This document shows positions 17,901-24,835 of a stretch of 32,191 bases of DNA, one piece after another. The DNA is taken from assembly GCA_035946955.1 (NCBI GenBank), contig DASYYE010000482.1, forward strand, positions 1 to 32,191, given 5' to 3'. A program made the translations under genes and the position numbers. Each line of letters begins with the position of its first letter. Within the stretch, counting starts at the first letter, position 1. The notes beneath the pieces are model-generated. The model ran no database searches. It saw only the letters and a list, made by a program, of their open reading frames with translations, and was not told the DNA's origin. This DNA is from DASYYE01 sp035946955 (GTDB lineage Bacteria > Actinomycetota > Actinomycetes > Streptosporangiales > Streptosporangiaceae).

Positions 17901-19225
17901 ACCAGCTTCCCGAACGGCAGGTCCTGGTGGCCGAACGCGTCCAGGGCCGTCTCGCGGACCCTGCGTGTGAGCTCCCGGAACGTTGGCCGCCCGGACAGGT
18001 CGCACCGCAGTGGCACGGTCTGGACGAACAGGCCGACGAGGGGTTCGACATCACGCTGGGTGCGGTTCGCCACCGGTGTCCCCACCACCATGTCCGGGTA
18101 GCCGGTGTAGCGGTGGAGCAGTGCGGCGAACCCGGCGAGAGTGACCATGAACAGCGTGGCGGACTCGCTCTGTGCGAAACCGCGCAGCGCCGCCGACAAG
18201 GACGCGGGCAGGGCGAAGCCGTGCTCCGCGCCACGGCCGGACCGGATCGCTGGACGGGGCCGGTCGGACGGCAGTTCGAGCAGGGGCGGCGCACCCGCAA
18301 GCCGCTGCCGCCACCACGAGACCAGGCTGTCCAGGCGCTCGCCACGCAGCCGGTCGCGCTGCCACGTGGCCCAGTCGGCATAACGCAGGGTGAGTTCGGG
18401 CAGTGGCGACGGGTGCCCGGCCGCGAAGGCCGGGTACAGCACCTCCAGTTCATTGAAGACCAGGTCGATGGACCACCCGTCAGCGACGATGTGGTGCACG
18501 GTGAGCAGCAGCCGCCACTCCGCCTCGTCGACCCGCACCAGGCGGGCCCGCAGCAGTGGGCCCCGCGCCAGGTCGAAGGGAGTGGCGGCCTCCTCGTCCG
18601 CGCAGGCCCGTGCCCTGTCCCTCGCCTGAGCCAGGGTCGGCGCGCGGGCATCCGTGACGGGAAAGGTGAGGGGGTGTGGTGGCGTCACCGTGGCGAGCGG
18701 CCTGCCGTCGGACACCGGGAAGACCGTCCGCAGCGCCTCGTGCCTGCGTACCACCTCGCTGAGGCAGTGCCCCAGCACACCGGCATCGAGTGCCCCGGTG
18801 ACCGTCGCGGCGACCGGGATGTTGTACGCCGCACTGCCCGGCTGGAGCTGGTCGAGGAACCACAGCCGTTCCTGGTCGAGGGACAGCGGGAACGAGGTGG
18901 TGGCCGCCTGCGCACGCAGCGGCACCTCGGCGGGAGTGCCGACGGGGCCAATGGCCGCGCCTAGGAAGGGCACGAGCCCATCGATGGTCGGGTGCTCGAA
19001 GATCGTCCGCAATGGGAGGGCGGTGCCGAACTCCTCCCGTAGCCTTGCGACGATCGTGGCCGCGGTGACCGAGGTCACGCCGAAGTCGAAGAGGTTGTCA
19101 GCTGGGCCAACCCGGTCAACGCCGATCACCTCAGCCCAGACGCGTGCCGCCCGCTCCGCCACGTTTCCCGGCGCCGTCTCCGCAGTGGTGGCCGAAAGTG
19201 GACTGTCCGGTTTCGGACTGTCCAT
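14945..19225 (-). CDS. Nonribosomal peptide synthetase, T-C-A-T-TE
   Basis: About 1426 aa from the ATG at 19225. Alternatives are TTG 19234 and GTG 19162; none has a clear ribosome site. Positions below count from 19234. T1: FDFGVTS, Ser55. C domain: HHIVADG (247-253), active. A domain: YTSGSTGRPKG (722-732), FDFSVWE (767-773), YRTGDL, and NGK with K1065. T2: FELGGHS, Ser1122. Thioesterase: GHSFGG, Ser1260, and His1394, resembling proofreading type II enzymes but fused. Specificity code read by eye: D-F-W-S-V-G-M-V-H-K, two changes from the threonine code DFWNIGMVHK. T1 has no A domain in cis, so another protein must load it. PhsA-C of phosphinothricin tripeptide clusters are separate synthetases without this layout. 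Coupled to the FemAB-like gene. Confidence 0.92.
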   Translation of the reverse strand: MDSPKPDSPLSATTAETAPGNVAERAARVWAEVIGVDRVGPADNLFDFGVTSVTAATIVARLREEFGTALPLRTIFEHPTIDGLVPFLGAAIGPVGTPAEVPLRAQAATTSFPLSLDQERLWFLDQLQPGSAAYNIPVAATVTGALDAGVLGHCLSEVVRRHEALRTVFPVSDGRPLATVTPPHPLTFPVTDARAPTLAQARDRARACADEEAATPFDLARGPLLRARLVRVDEAEWRLLLTVHHIVADGWSIDLVFNELEVLYPAFAAGHPSPLPELTLRYADWATWQRDRLRGERLDSLVSWWRQRLAGAPPLLELPSDRPRPAIRSGRGAEHGFALPASLSAALRGFAQSESATLFMVTLAGFAALLHRYTGYPDMVVGTPVANRTQRDVEPLVGLFVQTVPLRCDLSGRPTFRELTRRVRETALDAFGHQDLPFGKLVEALRPERSLAYNPLVQAVFAFQNTHGGGAGGGRFRRDGGGATASGTAKFDLTLYLREHGDEIGGVWEYDTDLFDPDRLERMSRHLVNLLGAAMADPDRAVGALELTGAAERARLTPAPQRPRVEEALPALPELFADAVRRFGTRTAVADPARSLSYDELDRTANRLAHRLRKLGAGPETLVGVCVGRDVNVAVAILAVLKAGGAYLPLDPTYPPERLQFTLADAGCRLVVGAAEFRDLLTGYGGAYLALDTDASLGDEPDDAPAAGIHPDNAAYVIYTSGSTGRPKGVVVSHANVTRLFRVTTPGYGFCPDDTWALFHSFGFDFSVWELWGALLHGGRLVVVPWGVSRDPEAFLRLLTAERVTVLSQTPSAFRQLATAAESAGFPATSLRLVVFGGEALDPRALRAWFAHYGDARPRLVNMYGITETTVHVTERALATDDTELADSPVGRPLDDLWVYLLDPDMEPVGTGVIGEMYVGGAGVSRGYLRRPGLTAQRFCPDPFGPPGSRLYRTGDLAFRRAGSELVFCGRADSQVQLRGFRIELGEIEHTLLDQPRVREAAVVLRDGVAGEQRLVGYVVPAPGAAPGHDELRSGLARRLPSHMVPSSFVVLDRFPLTTNGKLDRAELPAPEGANTATAGDYTPPRTPAEQRVADAWAQVLGVGPVGAYHNFFELGGHSLLVPPLAARLSEEFGRALAARLVFEHPTVAGLAAAIVGQDRPGVASVSSVDDWLLGHRPSGRATTRLLCFPFAGGGASLYRGWRARLPAEVDLCAVQLPGRQTRLSEPPSAELPALVEAVSTALWPLADLPWVLFGHSFGGLVAFELAQLLAERGHPPAHLFVSALRPPHLLGARDGDRERSDTELVAKLRQPGGLVADEVSHQDVLDFALPAFRADVSMLDRYIFQPRPPLEVPLSVFGGAEDTHPAPDELAAWQRHTRGPFRARVVPGGHFFLAGQEASLCGALVSDLREGGLVTTERHEPEEAQ
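19205..19218. promoter_or_regulatory. Second copy of the interrupted palindrome
   Basis: GTCCGGTTTCGGAC, the exact reverse complement of 12641-12654; the match reaches 15 bp with the preceding T. It lies just inside the NRPS gene if translation starts at ATG 19225, or 43 bp upstream if the GTG at 19162 is used. It flanks the NRPS/MFS divergent junction. Confidence 0.35.
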
Positions 19226-19724
19226 TACGGCCAACGCCAGCGGAGGGTACCATTGCTCTTCCCCCCCGGTATGGTGACGGTAAAAACCCGTTGTAGCATC
19301 ACCTATCCCCCTGGTAGATCACAACCGTTGAACCCGTTATGCCAGCCAGAGTATATGGTGAAAGCGCGGGGTCTTGACGGGAGTAGCGGCGTTGAGTGTC
19401 AACGGGGTTTCTGAACGGATTTCCATAAGCAGCCCGGACCAGCCGGGCCGGGCGGTCCGTGGCGGTCGGCGTGCCGGGGGCGGGCACCGGCGTGCGCCGG
19501 TGGGCAGTGCGCCTGGGCGGCGGGACCCGGGGGCGGCACCCCGCCACGCCCGGCCACCTCAGGCGAGCCTGGGTGGTCATGCCAGAGGTGTCCAGTTCGT
19601 CCCGCATGGCCGTCACGCGAAGGGTGCCCGAAGCGCCTTCCCGGCGTCCCCGCAGGCGGCGGGTGGTACGCAGGCGCGCTCCCGACTGGCCGGGCTGGTA
19701 CCTCGCGATGCCATCGTCCGGCGG
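19226..19724. other. NRPS/MFS divergent region with no confident gene
   Basis: 499 bp. Contains AACCCGTT at 19285-19292 and 19331-19338 and AACCGTT at 19323-19329, plus a candidate plus-strand promoter at 19328-19357. From 19374 (TTG) the MFS frame is open, but its translation to 19724 is Arg/Gly/Pro-rich and looks non-coding. Other frames across 19299-19794 are GC-rich at third positions but encode nothing recognisable. Either the exporter has a long odd N-terminal extension or there is a leader of about 360 nt. Confidence 0.5.
19328..19357 (+). promoter_or_regulatory. Candidate sigma-70-like promoter for the exporter operon
   Basis: TTGAAC (19328-19333), 18 bp, TATATG (19352-19357). It overlaps the AACCCGTT repeat at 19331-19338, so a protein bound there would cover the -35 box. 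Confidence 0.35.
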
Positions 19725-20924
19725 ATGGGCATCATGGCCGCCATCGACTCCGCGGGCACAGGCGCCTTCCTCTCCGTATCCGCCATCTTCCTGACGCGTT
19801 CGGTGGGCCTGTCCGTCGCACAGGTCGGTCTCGGCCTCGGGTGCGGGGCCGCGGTCGGGCTCTTCACCACCGTGCCGGTCGGGGGTTTAGCAGACAGGTA
19901 CGGGCCCCGGCGGGTGCTGGTGGGCGTCAGTCTGTGGCGCGCGGCATGCTACGTCGTCTACCCGTTCGTGACCAGTTTCGCCACCTTCGCCGCCCTCGTC
20001 TGCGTGCTCGGCCTGGTCAACGAGGTCGCCGCTCCCATGGAGCAGGCCATGGTCAGCCGGGCGGTGCCCCCGGATGACCGGGTCCACACCATGGCGGTCA
20101 TGCGGTCGCTGCGCAATGTTGGGTTTACCGTCGGTGTGCTCCTGGGTGGCGTGGCGCTCGTGGCGGACAACTGGACGGCGTACGCCATCGTCCTTTTCGC
20201 CAACGCCGCCTCCTTTGTCATTTTGGCCGTCATAGCCGTCACCCTCCCCCTTGCCGCGGCCACTGGCTCGGCACGGGCGCGGCGCGAAATATCGCTCAAG
20301 GTTCTTGCCGACCGGCCTTTCCTGGTGCTCACCGGCATCAACGCGATACTGACGTTGCACATGCCATTGCTCAGCGTTGGCATCCCTTTGTGGATCGCGG
20401 AGCACTCGCATGCTCCCCGGGCGATAGTCGGCCCGTTGCTCGTGGTCAACACGATCCTCTGCATCACGTTGCAGGTCCGGGCCAGCCGTGGCTCGGACTC
20501 CCCGCCGGGCGCGGCGCGGCGGCTCAGGCAGGCGGGGCTGGCGCTGGCGGTGTGCTGCCTGCTGCTCGCGCTCCTGCCGCGGCTTGGCATGGTGCCCGCC
20601 ATCGCGCTGCTGGTCGCGGCCATGGTCGCGCTGACAGGCGGCGAGCTCTGGCAGTCCGCGGGTGGCTGGGGACTGTCCTACGCGCTGGCCAGACCTGGGC
20701 AGGAGGGGGCCTACCTGTCGATGTTCTCGCTCGGGGCGGCGGTCCAGCAGATCGCGGCACCTGTGCTGGTGGCCACCGTGGTGCAGGTCGGCACGGTGGG
20801 CTGGGTGGGGCTCGCGGCGCTGGTCGCCGTCACCGGGCTGATCGCACCCCTGACCGCCACCTGGGCGTCACGGTCCATGCGGCCGGAGAGGAGTGATGAG
20901 TCGCTATGCGAGACCGCAGCCTAG
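19725..20924 (+). CDS. MFS exporter
   Basis: 399 aa from the ATG at 19725, a conservative start just before the first membrane segment. The frame is open from TTG 19374, and TTG 19392 has a GGGAG upstream, so the start is unsettled. About ten to twelve hydrophobic segments. The first loop motif GGLADRYGPRRVLVG after TM2 is the MFS signature (G-x-L-a-D-r-x-G-r-[RK]), followed by a basic central loop (SARARREISLKVLADRPF). Probable role: export of the phosphinate/phosphonate peptide and thereby self-protection, as phosphinothricin clusters also carry a transporter. It overlaps the ATP-grasp gene by 19 nt, so the two are co-transcribed. Confidence 0.85.
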   Translation: MGIMAAIDSAGTGAFLSVSAIFLTRSVGLSVAQVGLGLGCGAAVGLFTTVPVGGLADRYGPRRVLVGVSLWRAACYVVYPFVTSFATFAALVCVLGLVNEVAAPMEQAMVSRAVPPDDRVHTMAVMRSLRNVGFTVGVLLGGVALVADNWTAYAIVLFANAASFVILAVIAVTLPLAAATGSARARREISLKVLADRPFLVLTGINAILTLHMPLLSVGIPLWIAEHSHAPRAIVGPLLVVNTILCITLQVRASRGSDSPPGAARRLRQAGLALAVCCLLLALLPRLGMVPAIALLVAAMVALTGGELWQSAGGWGLSYALARPGQEGAYLSMFSLGAAVQQIAAPVLVATVVQVGTVGWVGLAALVAVTGLIAPLTATWASRSMRPERSDESLCETAA

Positions 20925-22081
20925 GCCCAGTCATCCTCGTAGGGGCCGTCCCGGCAGAGGGCCCCCAGACCTTGTACGACCTGGGGATACCGTTCCACCT
21001 CGTGCTCGACCCCGAGGACACCGCCCCGGGGCGTATCCCTGGCGTGGCCGACGTCATGACGCTCCCCTACAAACGGGACCCGCTGAGCGTCCTCGATGCC
21101 GCCGCGCTGGCACCCGTCAGCGGCGTCCTGTCGTTCACCGAGTACGGGCTGTTTCCCGCGGCCATCCTCGCCGAGTCGCTCGGCCTCCCGACGGTGCCGG
21201 CCGCCACCGTGGCGAGGACGCGTAACAAGCTGCTCATGCGGCAGGCACTACACGGCGTGCTGGACCAGCCCGCGTTCGGGGTGGTGGGACGGACCACACC
21301 AGCACCGGAGCAGTTGCCCATCATCGTCAAGCCCGCGGACGGGTCAGGGAGCCGTGGTGTCGAGTACATCGAGGACCTCGGCACCTACCTCCGGCGCGAA
21401 CCTGACCTCCAGGGGTTCCTGTGGGAGCAGTACCTGACGGGGACGGAGTTCAGCGTCGAGACGGTCAGCTTCGAGGGTGAGCACCACATCGTGGGGATCA
21501 CCGAGAAGTTCACCGTGGGTGAGCGCTCATTCGTCGAGCTGGGACACCTCGTACCGGCCCAGCTCCCCCCGGACCAGGAAGCGGAGGTCAGGCGGACGGT
21601 ACCAAAGGTCCTGGACGGGCTCGGGATCGACCGGGGAGGTGCACATACGGAGGTGATGGTCACTGGCTCGCATGTCTTCCTGATCGAGACACACACCCGC
21701 CCGGGGGGAGACCGCATCCCGCTGCTGCACCGCCTGGTCAGCGGCCAGGACCAGTACCGCCTCGCTGTCCAGTCCCTCCTCGGCCTGCCCAGCAGGATCG
21801 CCACTGAGCGCCAGCAGCCACGCTTCGCCTTCGCCGGTGTCCGTTACTTCCGCTGGGCTGACGGCCGCGTGCGGCGGATCGACGGTGTGGACGTGGCCGC
21901 CGAGCTGCCCGGGGTTGTCGAGCTCGAGATCCGCGTGGGCCCCGGCGACACGCTGTCGGACTGGCGGCTCAGCCGTGACCGTCCCGGCCACTGTGTCATC
22001 GGCGGGCACTGTGCCGACGAGGTGCACGCTGGCCTGTCCGGCGTGGAGGCCAAGCTGTCGGTCGTCTACGAGCAGGACTGA
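20906..22081 (+). CDS. ATP-grasp ligase (probable L-amino-acid/peptide ligase)
   Basis: 391 aa, ATG preceded by GGAGAGGAG (20885-20893), inside the 3' end of the MFS gene. Carbamoyl-phosphate-synthase-like ATP-grasp: pre-ATP-grasp domain (1-100), NKLLMRQAL with K108, IIVKPADGSGSRGV (139-152) with K142 and the Gly-rich loop, FLWEQYL with E174, E249 (HTEVM), and LIETHTRPGGDRI (259-271) where the usual Asn of ExNxRPGG is His. This group includes dipeptide ligases such as BacD and RizA and the rhizocticin/plumbemycin peptide ligases, which make amide bonds through acyl phosphates. In this cluster it would join a free amino acid to the C-P amino acid or to the NRPS product. It could instead be a resistance enzyme. 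Last gene of the apparent cluster; its 3' end overlaps the next, convergent gene by 16 bp. Confidence 0.85.
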   Translation: MRDRSLGPVILVGAVPAEGPQTLYDLGIPFHLVLDPEDTAPGRIPGVADVMTLPYKRDPLSVLDAAALAPVSGVLSFTEYGLFPAAILAESLGLPTVPAATVARTRNKLLMRQALHGVLDQPAFGVVGRTTPAPEQLPIIVKPADGSGSRGVEYIEDLGTYLRREPDLQGFLWEQYLTGTEFSVETVSFEGEHHIVGITEKFTVGERSFVELGHLVPAQLPPDQEAEVRRTVPKVLDGLGIDRGGAHTEVMVTGSHVFLIETHTRPGGDRIPLLHRLVSGQDQYRLAVQSLLGLPSRIATERQQPRFAFAGVRYFRWADGRVRRIDGVDVAAELPGVVELEIRVGPGDTLSDWRLSRDRPGHCVIGGHCADEVHAGLSGVEAKLSVVYEQD

Positions 22082-22692
22082 CCGTCGGCTGCGTTGTCTT
22101 GGGCATCATCGGCTGTGGAGCCGGTGGCCTGGCCGGGGTCGGTCACGTCGGCCTGTGCGGCGAGGCCGGTCAGCAATGCCAGTGAGGCCAGGATCCCGGT
22201 GCCCCGTTCGCCGACGAGCTCCCAGGCCCGTGCGACGCCGACGAGGAGCGAGGCGACCAGGGCGTAGCTGATGCTCTGCACTGCGCCGTAGCTGGTGTGC
22301 TTGGCGAGGAGGGTGATGCCGCCGGCGAGTTCGGTGCCGAAGATGACCAGAAGCACGACGACAAGGCCGAGTTGCCCCAGTTGCTCGCGCCGTGTGGCCG
22401 AACTGGACACGATCGAGCGGACCGCAGCCGCCGTGAACACGACCCCGAATGCCCCCACGACGGTAGCCGGGTACCCGACATTCGTCCCAGGTACGAGGCC
22501 GAACAGGCACACCACCAGGGCATTGCTGAACGCCTGCAGCGCAGCAGCGGCCCGGACCTGCTGGATGACCCGCGGGCCCGAGACCAGCACCCGCCGCGGC
22601 GACACCGACAACGCCACGAAGAGCAGCCCCGTCAGCGCAGCCGAAGCGCCAGCAACCGCGATGAACAGCTGACCGAATGATCCATACACCAC
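22066..22692 (-). CDS. Small integral membrane protein, function unknown
   Basis: 208 aa, GTG start. About five hydrophobic segments: GQLFIAVAGASAALTGLLFVAL near the N-terminus, then LQAFSNALVVCLFGLV, VVGAFGVVFTAAA, LGLVVVLLVIFGTELAGGI and ISYALVASLLVGVA. The tail is Asp/Ala-rich (TDPGQATGSTADDAQDN). The N-terminal pattern resembles uncharacterised actinobacterial membrane proteins, sometimes annotated as modulators of FtsH protease; I cannot support that function. Convergent with the ATP-grasp gene, with 16 bp of coding overlap, so probably outside the biosynthetic cluster. Confidence 0.7.
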   Translation of the reverse strand: MVYGSFGQLFIAVAGASAALTGLLFVALSVSPRRVLVSGPRVIQQVRAAAALQAFSNALVVCLFGLVPGTNVGYPATVVGAFGVVFTAAAVRSIVSSSATRREQLGQLGLVVVLLVIFGTELAGGITLLAKHTSYGAVQSISYALVASLLVGVARAWELVGERGTGILASLALLTGLAAQADVTDPGQATGSTADDAQDNAADGQSCS

Positions 22693-22759
22693 CGCGCCAC
22701 CATATCCGTGCCAACCCGGGCGCTCTCCGGGGTCTCACAGCCCGGCACCCGGCGGCGGT

Positions 22760-23092
22760 TTAGGTTACTGGCCAGTGGGGGCCCAGGTAGGGGTCGGGGT
22801 GGTCATGCGCCCAGCGGTCAAGAATCTTCGCTAGTGCGGCGGCCTGGCCACCGCCTGCGGGCAGGTCCTTCTTCAGCACGAACACGAGCACGACGTCGTG
22901 TTCGGCGGCGAAGTCCGCGGCATTCTCGGTTACAAGGGCCCGGTTCTCCGCGCGGGCGACTGCCGCCACTTGTGAGTCTTCAGTCGCACGCAGGCCGACT
23001 TCGGTGACGTGGACAGCATCGTGCCCGTAGGCGTCACGCAAGAGGGCAGCCGCGGCGGTCGGGAACATCTCATCGACCAAGAAGGCCGTCAC
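22760..23092 (-). CDS. DUF5615-type PIN-like toxin
   Basis: 110 aa, GTG start overlapping the antitoxin stop (GTGA). The pattern fits the DUF5615/Mut7-C PIN-like nucleases: FLVDEMFP at the N-terminus with the first acidic pair, then HDAVHVTEVGLRATEDSQVAAVARAENRALVTENAADF, with the conserved D after T/S and a T-x-N-x-x-DF metal-site segment. Such proteins are predicted RNases in type II toxin-antitoxin pairs. Gene order (antitoxin first, 4-nt overlap) agrees. RNase activity and target are inferred. Confidence 0.75.
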   Translation of the reverse strand: MTAFLVDEMFPTAAAALLRDAYGHDAVHVTEVGLRATEDSQVAAVARAENRALVTENAADFAAEHDVVLVFVLKKDLPAGGGQAAALAKILDRWAHDHPDPYLGPHWPVT

Positions 23093-23508
23093 GCCAGCAG
23101 CGCCTCACGCTGCTCTGCCATCCGCCGGCTTCGCTCGGCCATTGCGTGGTTGTGGTCGATCCGCGCCCGGACCTCCTCTGTGTGCTCAGCGGCGTAGTCC
23201 AAGGCAATGCGGATGATGCGAGGATGCAGGTCTGACTCGGTACTCAGCAGGCTGACCCGCTGTTCCTCGCTGCCATGGAGCTCTTGGAGGCGGGCGACGA
23301 CCTCCCAGACATCCGGGCCGTCGGCAAGCGCGGCCCTGCGGTCGTGCGCAGGGCCGCGGAAGGTGATCCCCGGGTGGTCGAGTTGGTCGATGCCCTCGGC
23401 AATGAGCTGCTCGAGCAGAGACGTGATGGTCATGCCCTCATGCGCGGCACGCGCTGCCAGTCGCGCCCGGTGCCTGTCGCTGATACGGAACGACGTGCTC
23501 ACAGCCAC
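23089..23508 (-). CDS. Antitoxin, ribbon-helix-helix type
   Basis: 139 aa, GTG start with GGGAGGA 6 nt upstream. The N-terminus reads as a CopG/Arc-like DNA-binding segment: STSFRISDRHRARLAARAAHEGMTITSLLEQLIAEGI has a basic beta strand then two helices. The C-terminal part (SDLHPRIIRIALDYAAEHTEEV onward, Arg/Glu-rich) is probably the toxin-neutralising tail. It is longer than minimal CopG antitoxins, and the middle (GPDVWEVVARLQELHGSEEQRV) is unassigned. A perfect 18-bp palindrome lies 56 bp upstream. Confidence 0.72.
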   Translation of the reverse strand: MAVSTSFRISDRHRARLAARAAHEGMTITSLLEQLIAEGIDQLDHPGITFRGPAHDRRAALADGPDVWEVVARLQELHGSEEQRVSLLSTESDLHPRIIRIALDYAAEHTEEVRARIDHNHAMAERSRRMAEQREALLA

Positions 23509-23563
23509 AGCAGTCCTCCCTCGGTCGCCACTTGCCAGCTAGTGTACCGCATAGAAACGCAAT

Positions 23564-23581
23564 GTAGCTCATATGAGCTAC
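23564..23581. promoter_or_regulatory. Perfect palindrome, candidate toxin-antitoxin operator
   Basis: GTAGCTCATATGAGCTAC, 18 bp with no mismatch, 56 bp upstream of the antitoxin GTG. On the minus strand a possible -10 box TACACT (23546-23541) would place its -35 box inside the palindrome. It is also just upstream of the divergent amidohydrolase gene. Confidence 0.5.
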
Positions 23582-23644
23582 GATAGGCGAGCTTGCAGGA
23601 TGCGAACATGCGGGCGCTGGTCGGGCTGGGGCGCCGGCCGTAGG

Positions 23645-24835
23645 GTGGGGCTTGTGGGAAGCGTTGTCTACCGTGACGCTGCAATGGCTGATGGGCGCTC
23701 GCCGCAATTGCGGGTCGGTGTCAGCGTCCTGGTCGAGGACGGGCGGATCAGCTGGATCCGGCCGTCCGAGGGTGAAGACGAACTCCCGGCGGGCTGTGAG
23801 GTCATCGATGCCGGTGGCGCGACCATTGTCCCGGGAATGGTCGACGGTCACTCTCACCTGACCCTGCCAGGCGGCTCCCACTGGATCGACCGTGGCGCTG
23901 ACCCGACCGACGTCCTGCTGTCGGTGGCCGAGGCGAACGGCGAGCTCATGTACCGCTCGGGTGTCCGGTGGGCCCGTGACGTCGGATCACCGCGGCGGGC
24001 CGACGGAGACACCGAACGCGCGCTCAGCATCGGTGTCAGGCAGCGGTGGCGGGGGCGGCGGGACCGGCCGTACGTGCGGGCCGCTGGGACCTGGATCACG
24101 GTCCCTGGCCTGCTGCCTGCTGGCCTGTCAGTGGAAGCGCACGACGCCGACGGACTCCTCGCCGCTGCGGCCGGCCAGCTTGACGATGGCGCTGACCTGG
24201 TGAAGCTCTACCTGGACGGGCCCGACCCGAATACCTCGCCCTGGTCTGCCGACGAAGTGGGCAGAGTCGTGGGGGCTGTGCACGCGCGTGGTGCCAAAGT
24301 GACCGCGCATTCCACCCGGGTCTCCGGCTCCCGGGTATGCGCCGAGGCTGGCGTCGATTCCATCGAGCACGGCTTCGACCTGGACGCCGACACCGCCGAG
24401 GCCATGGCCGAGCATGGGTGTGCGCTGGTAACGACCATGACGGTGCTCAAGTCCTGGCTCACCTTTGGTGCCACCACCGCCATCCCGCGGTTCGCCGAGG
24501 CCGAGAACCGTGCCAAGATCATGGAACGGCTGGAGCAGGCGAAGGACAGCGCCTGGCTCGCCCACGTCGCGGGGGTCGCTATCGTCGGCGGCACCGATTT
24601 CGGAGGCGGTTCAGCCCGCGCGAACCAACTCCCATGGGAGGTCGAGTGCCTGGTCGAGGCGGGCCTCGAACCCTGGGACGCGCTGGCGAGCGTCACCTGG
24701 CGGGCTGGTGAGTTGCTCGGCGAACCCGACGCGGGCGTGCTGAGGGAGGGCGGCCCGGCCGATTTCTCCCTGGTGCACGGTGACCCGCTGAGCGACCCGT
24801 CCGCACTGTGGCGCGTCTGGAAGGTGGCTTGTTGA
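23645..24835 (+). CDS. Metal-dependent amidohydrolase
   Basis: 396 aa from the GTG at 23645 (MGLVGSVVYRD); GTG 23654 is equally possible, and the frame is open from 23573. Amidohydrolase superfamily with a mononuclear/binuclear metal site: HxH in VDGHSHL (H69, H71), candidate bridging Lys in ADLVKLYLDG, His in VTAHST, His in DSIEHGFD, and Asp in GGTDFGGG. The order K-H-H-D matches imidazolonepropionase-, prolidase- and Xaa-Arg-dipeptidase-like members. Substrate unknown. It ends 4 nt into the endonuclease gene if that starts at TTG 24832. No visible link to the C-P cluster, though a peptide-cleaving activity cannot be excluded. Confidence 0.85.
   Translation: MGLVGSVVYRDAAMADGRSPQLRVGVSVLVEDGRISWIRPSEGEDELPAGCEVIDAGGATIVPGMVDGHSHLTLPGGSHWIDRGADPTDVLLSVAEANGELMYRSGVRWARDVGSPRRADGDTERALSIGVRQRWRGRRDRPYVRAAGTWITVPGLLPAGLSVEAHDADGLLAAAAGQLDDGADLVKLYLDGPDPNTSPWSADEVGRVVGAVHARGAKVTAHSTRVSGSRVCAEAGVDSIEHGFDLDADTAEAMAEHGCALVTTMTVLKSWLTFGATTAIPRFAEAENRAKIMERLEQAKDSAWLAHVAGVAIVGGTDFGGGSARANQLPWEVECLVEAGLEPWDALASVTWRAGELLGEPDAGVLREGGPADFSLVHGDPLSDPSALWRVWKVAC

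Noticed and set aside
19299..19616. 105-codon reverse frame upstream of the NRPS, GC-rich at third positions over its first 60 codons
   Set aside because: No recognisable domain, a low-GC end, and the same base periodicity is seen in other frames; treated as non-coding.
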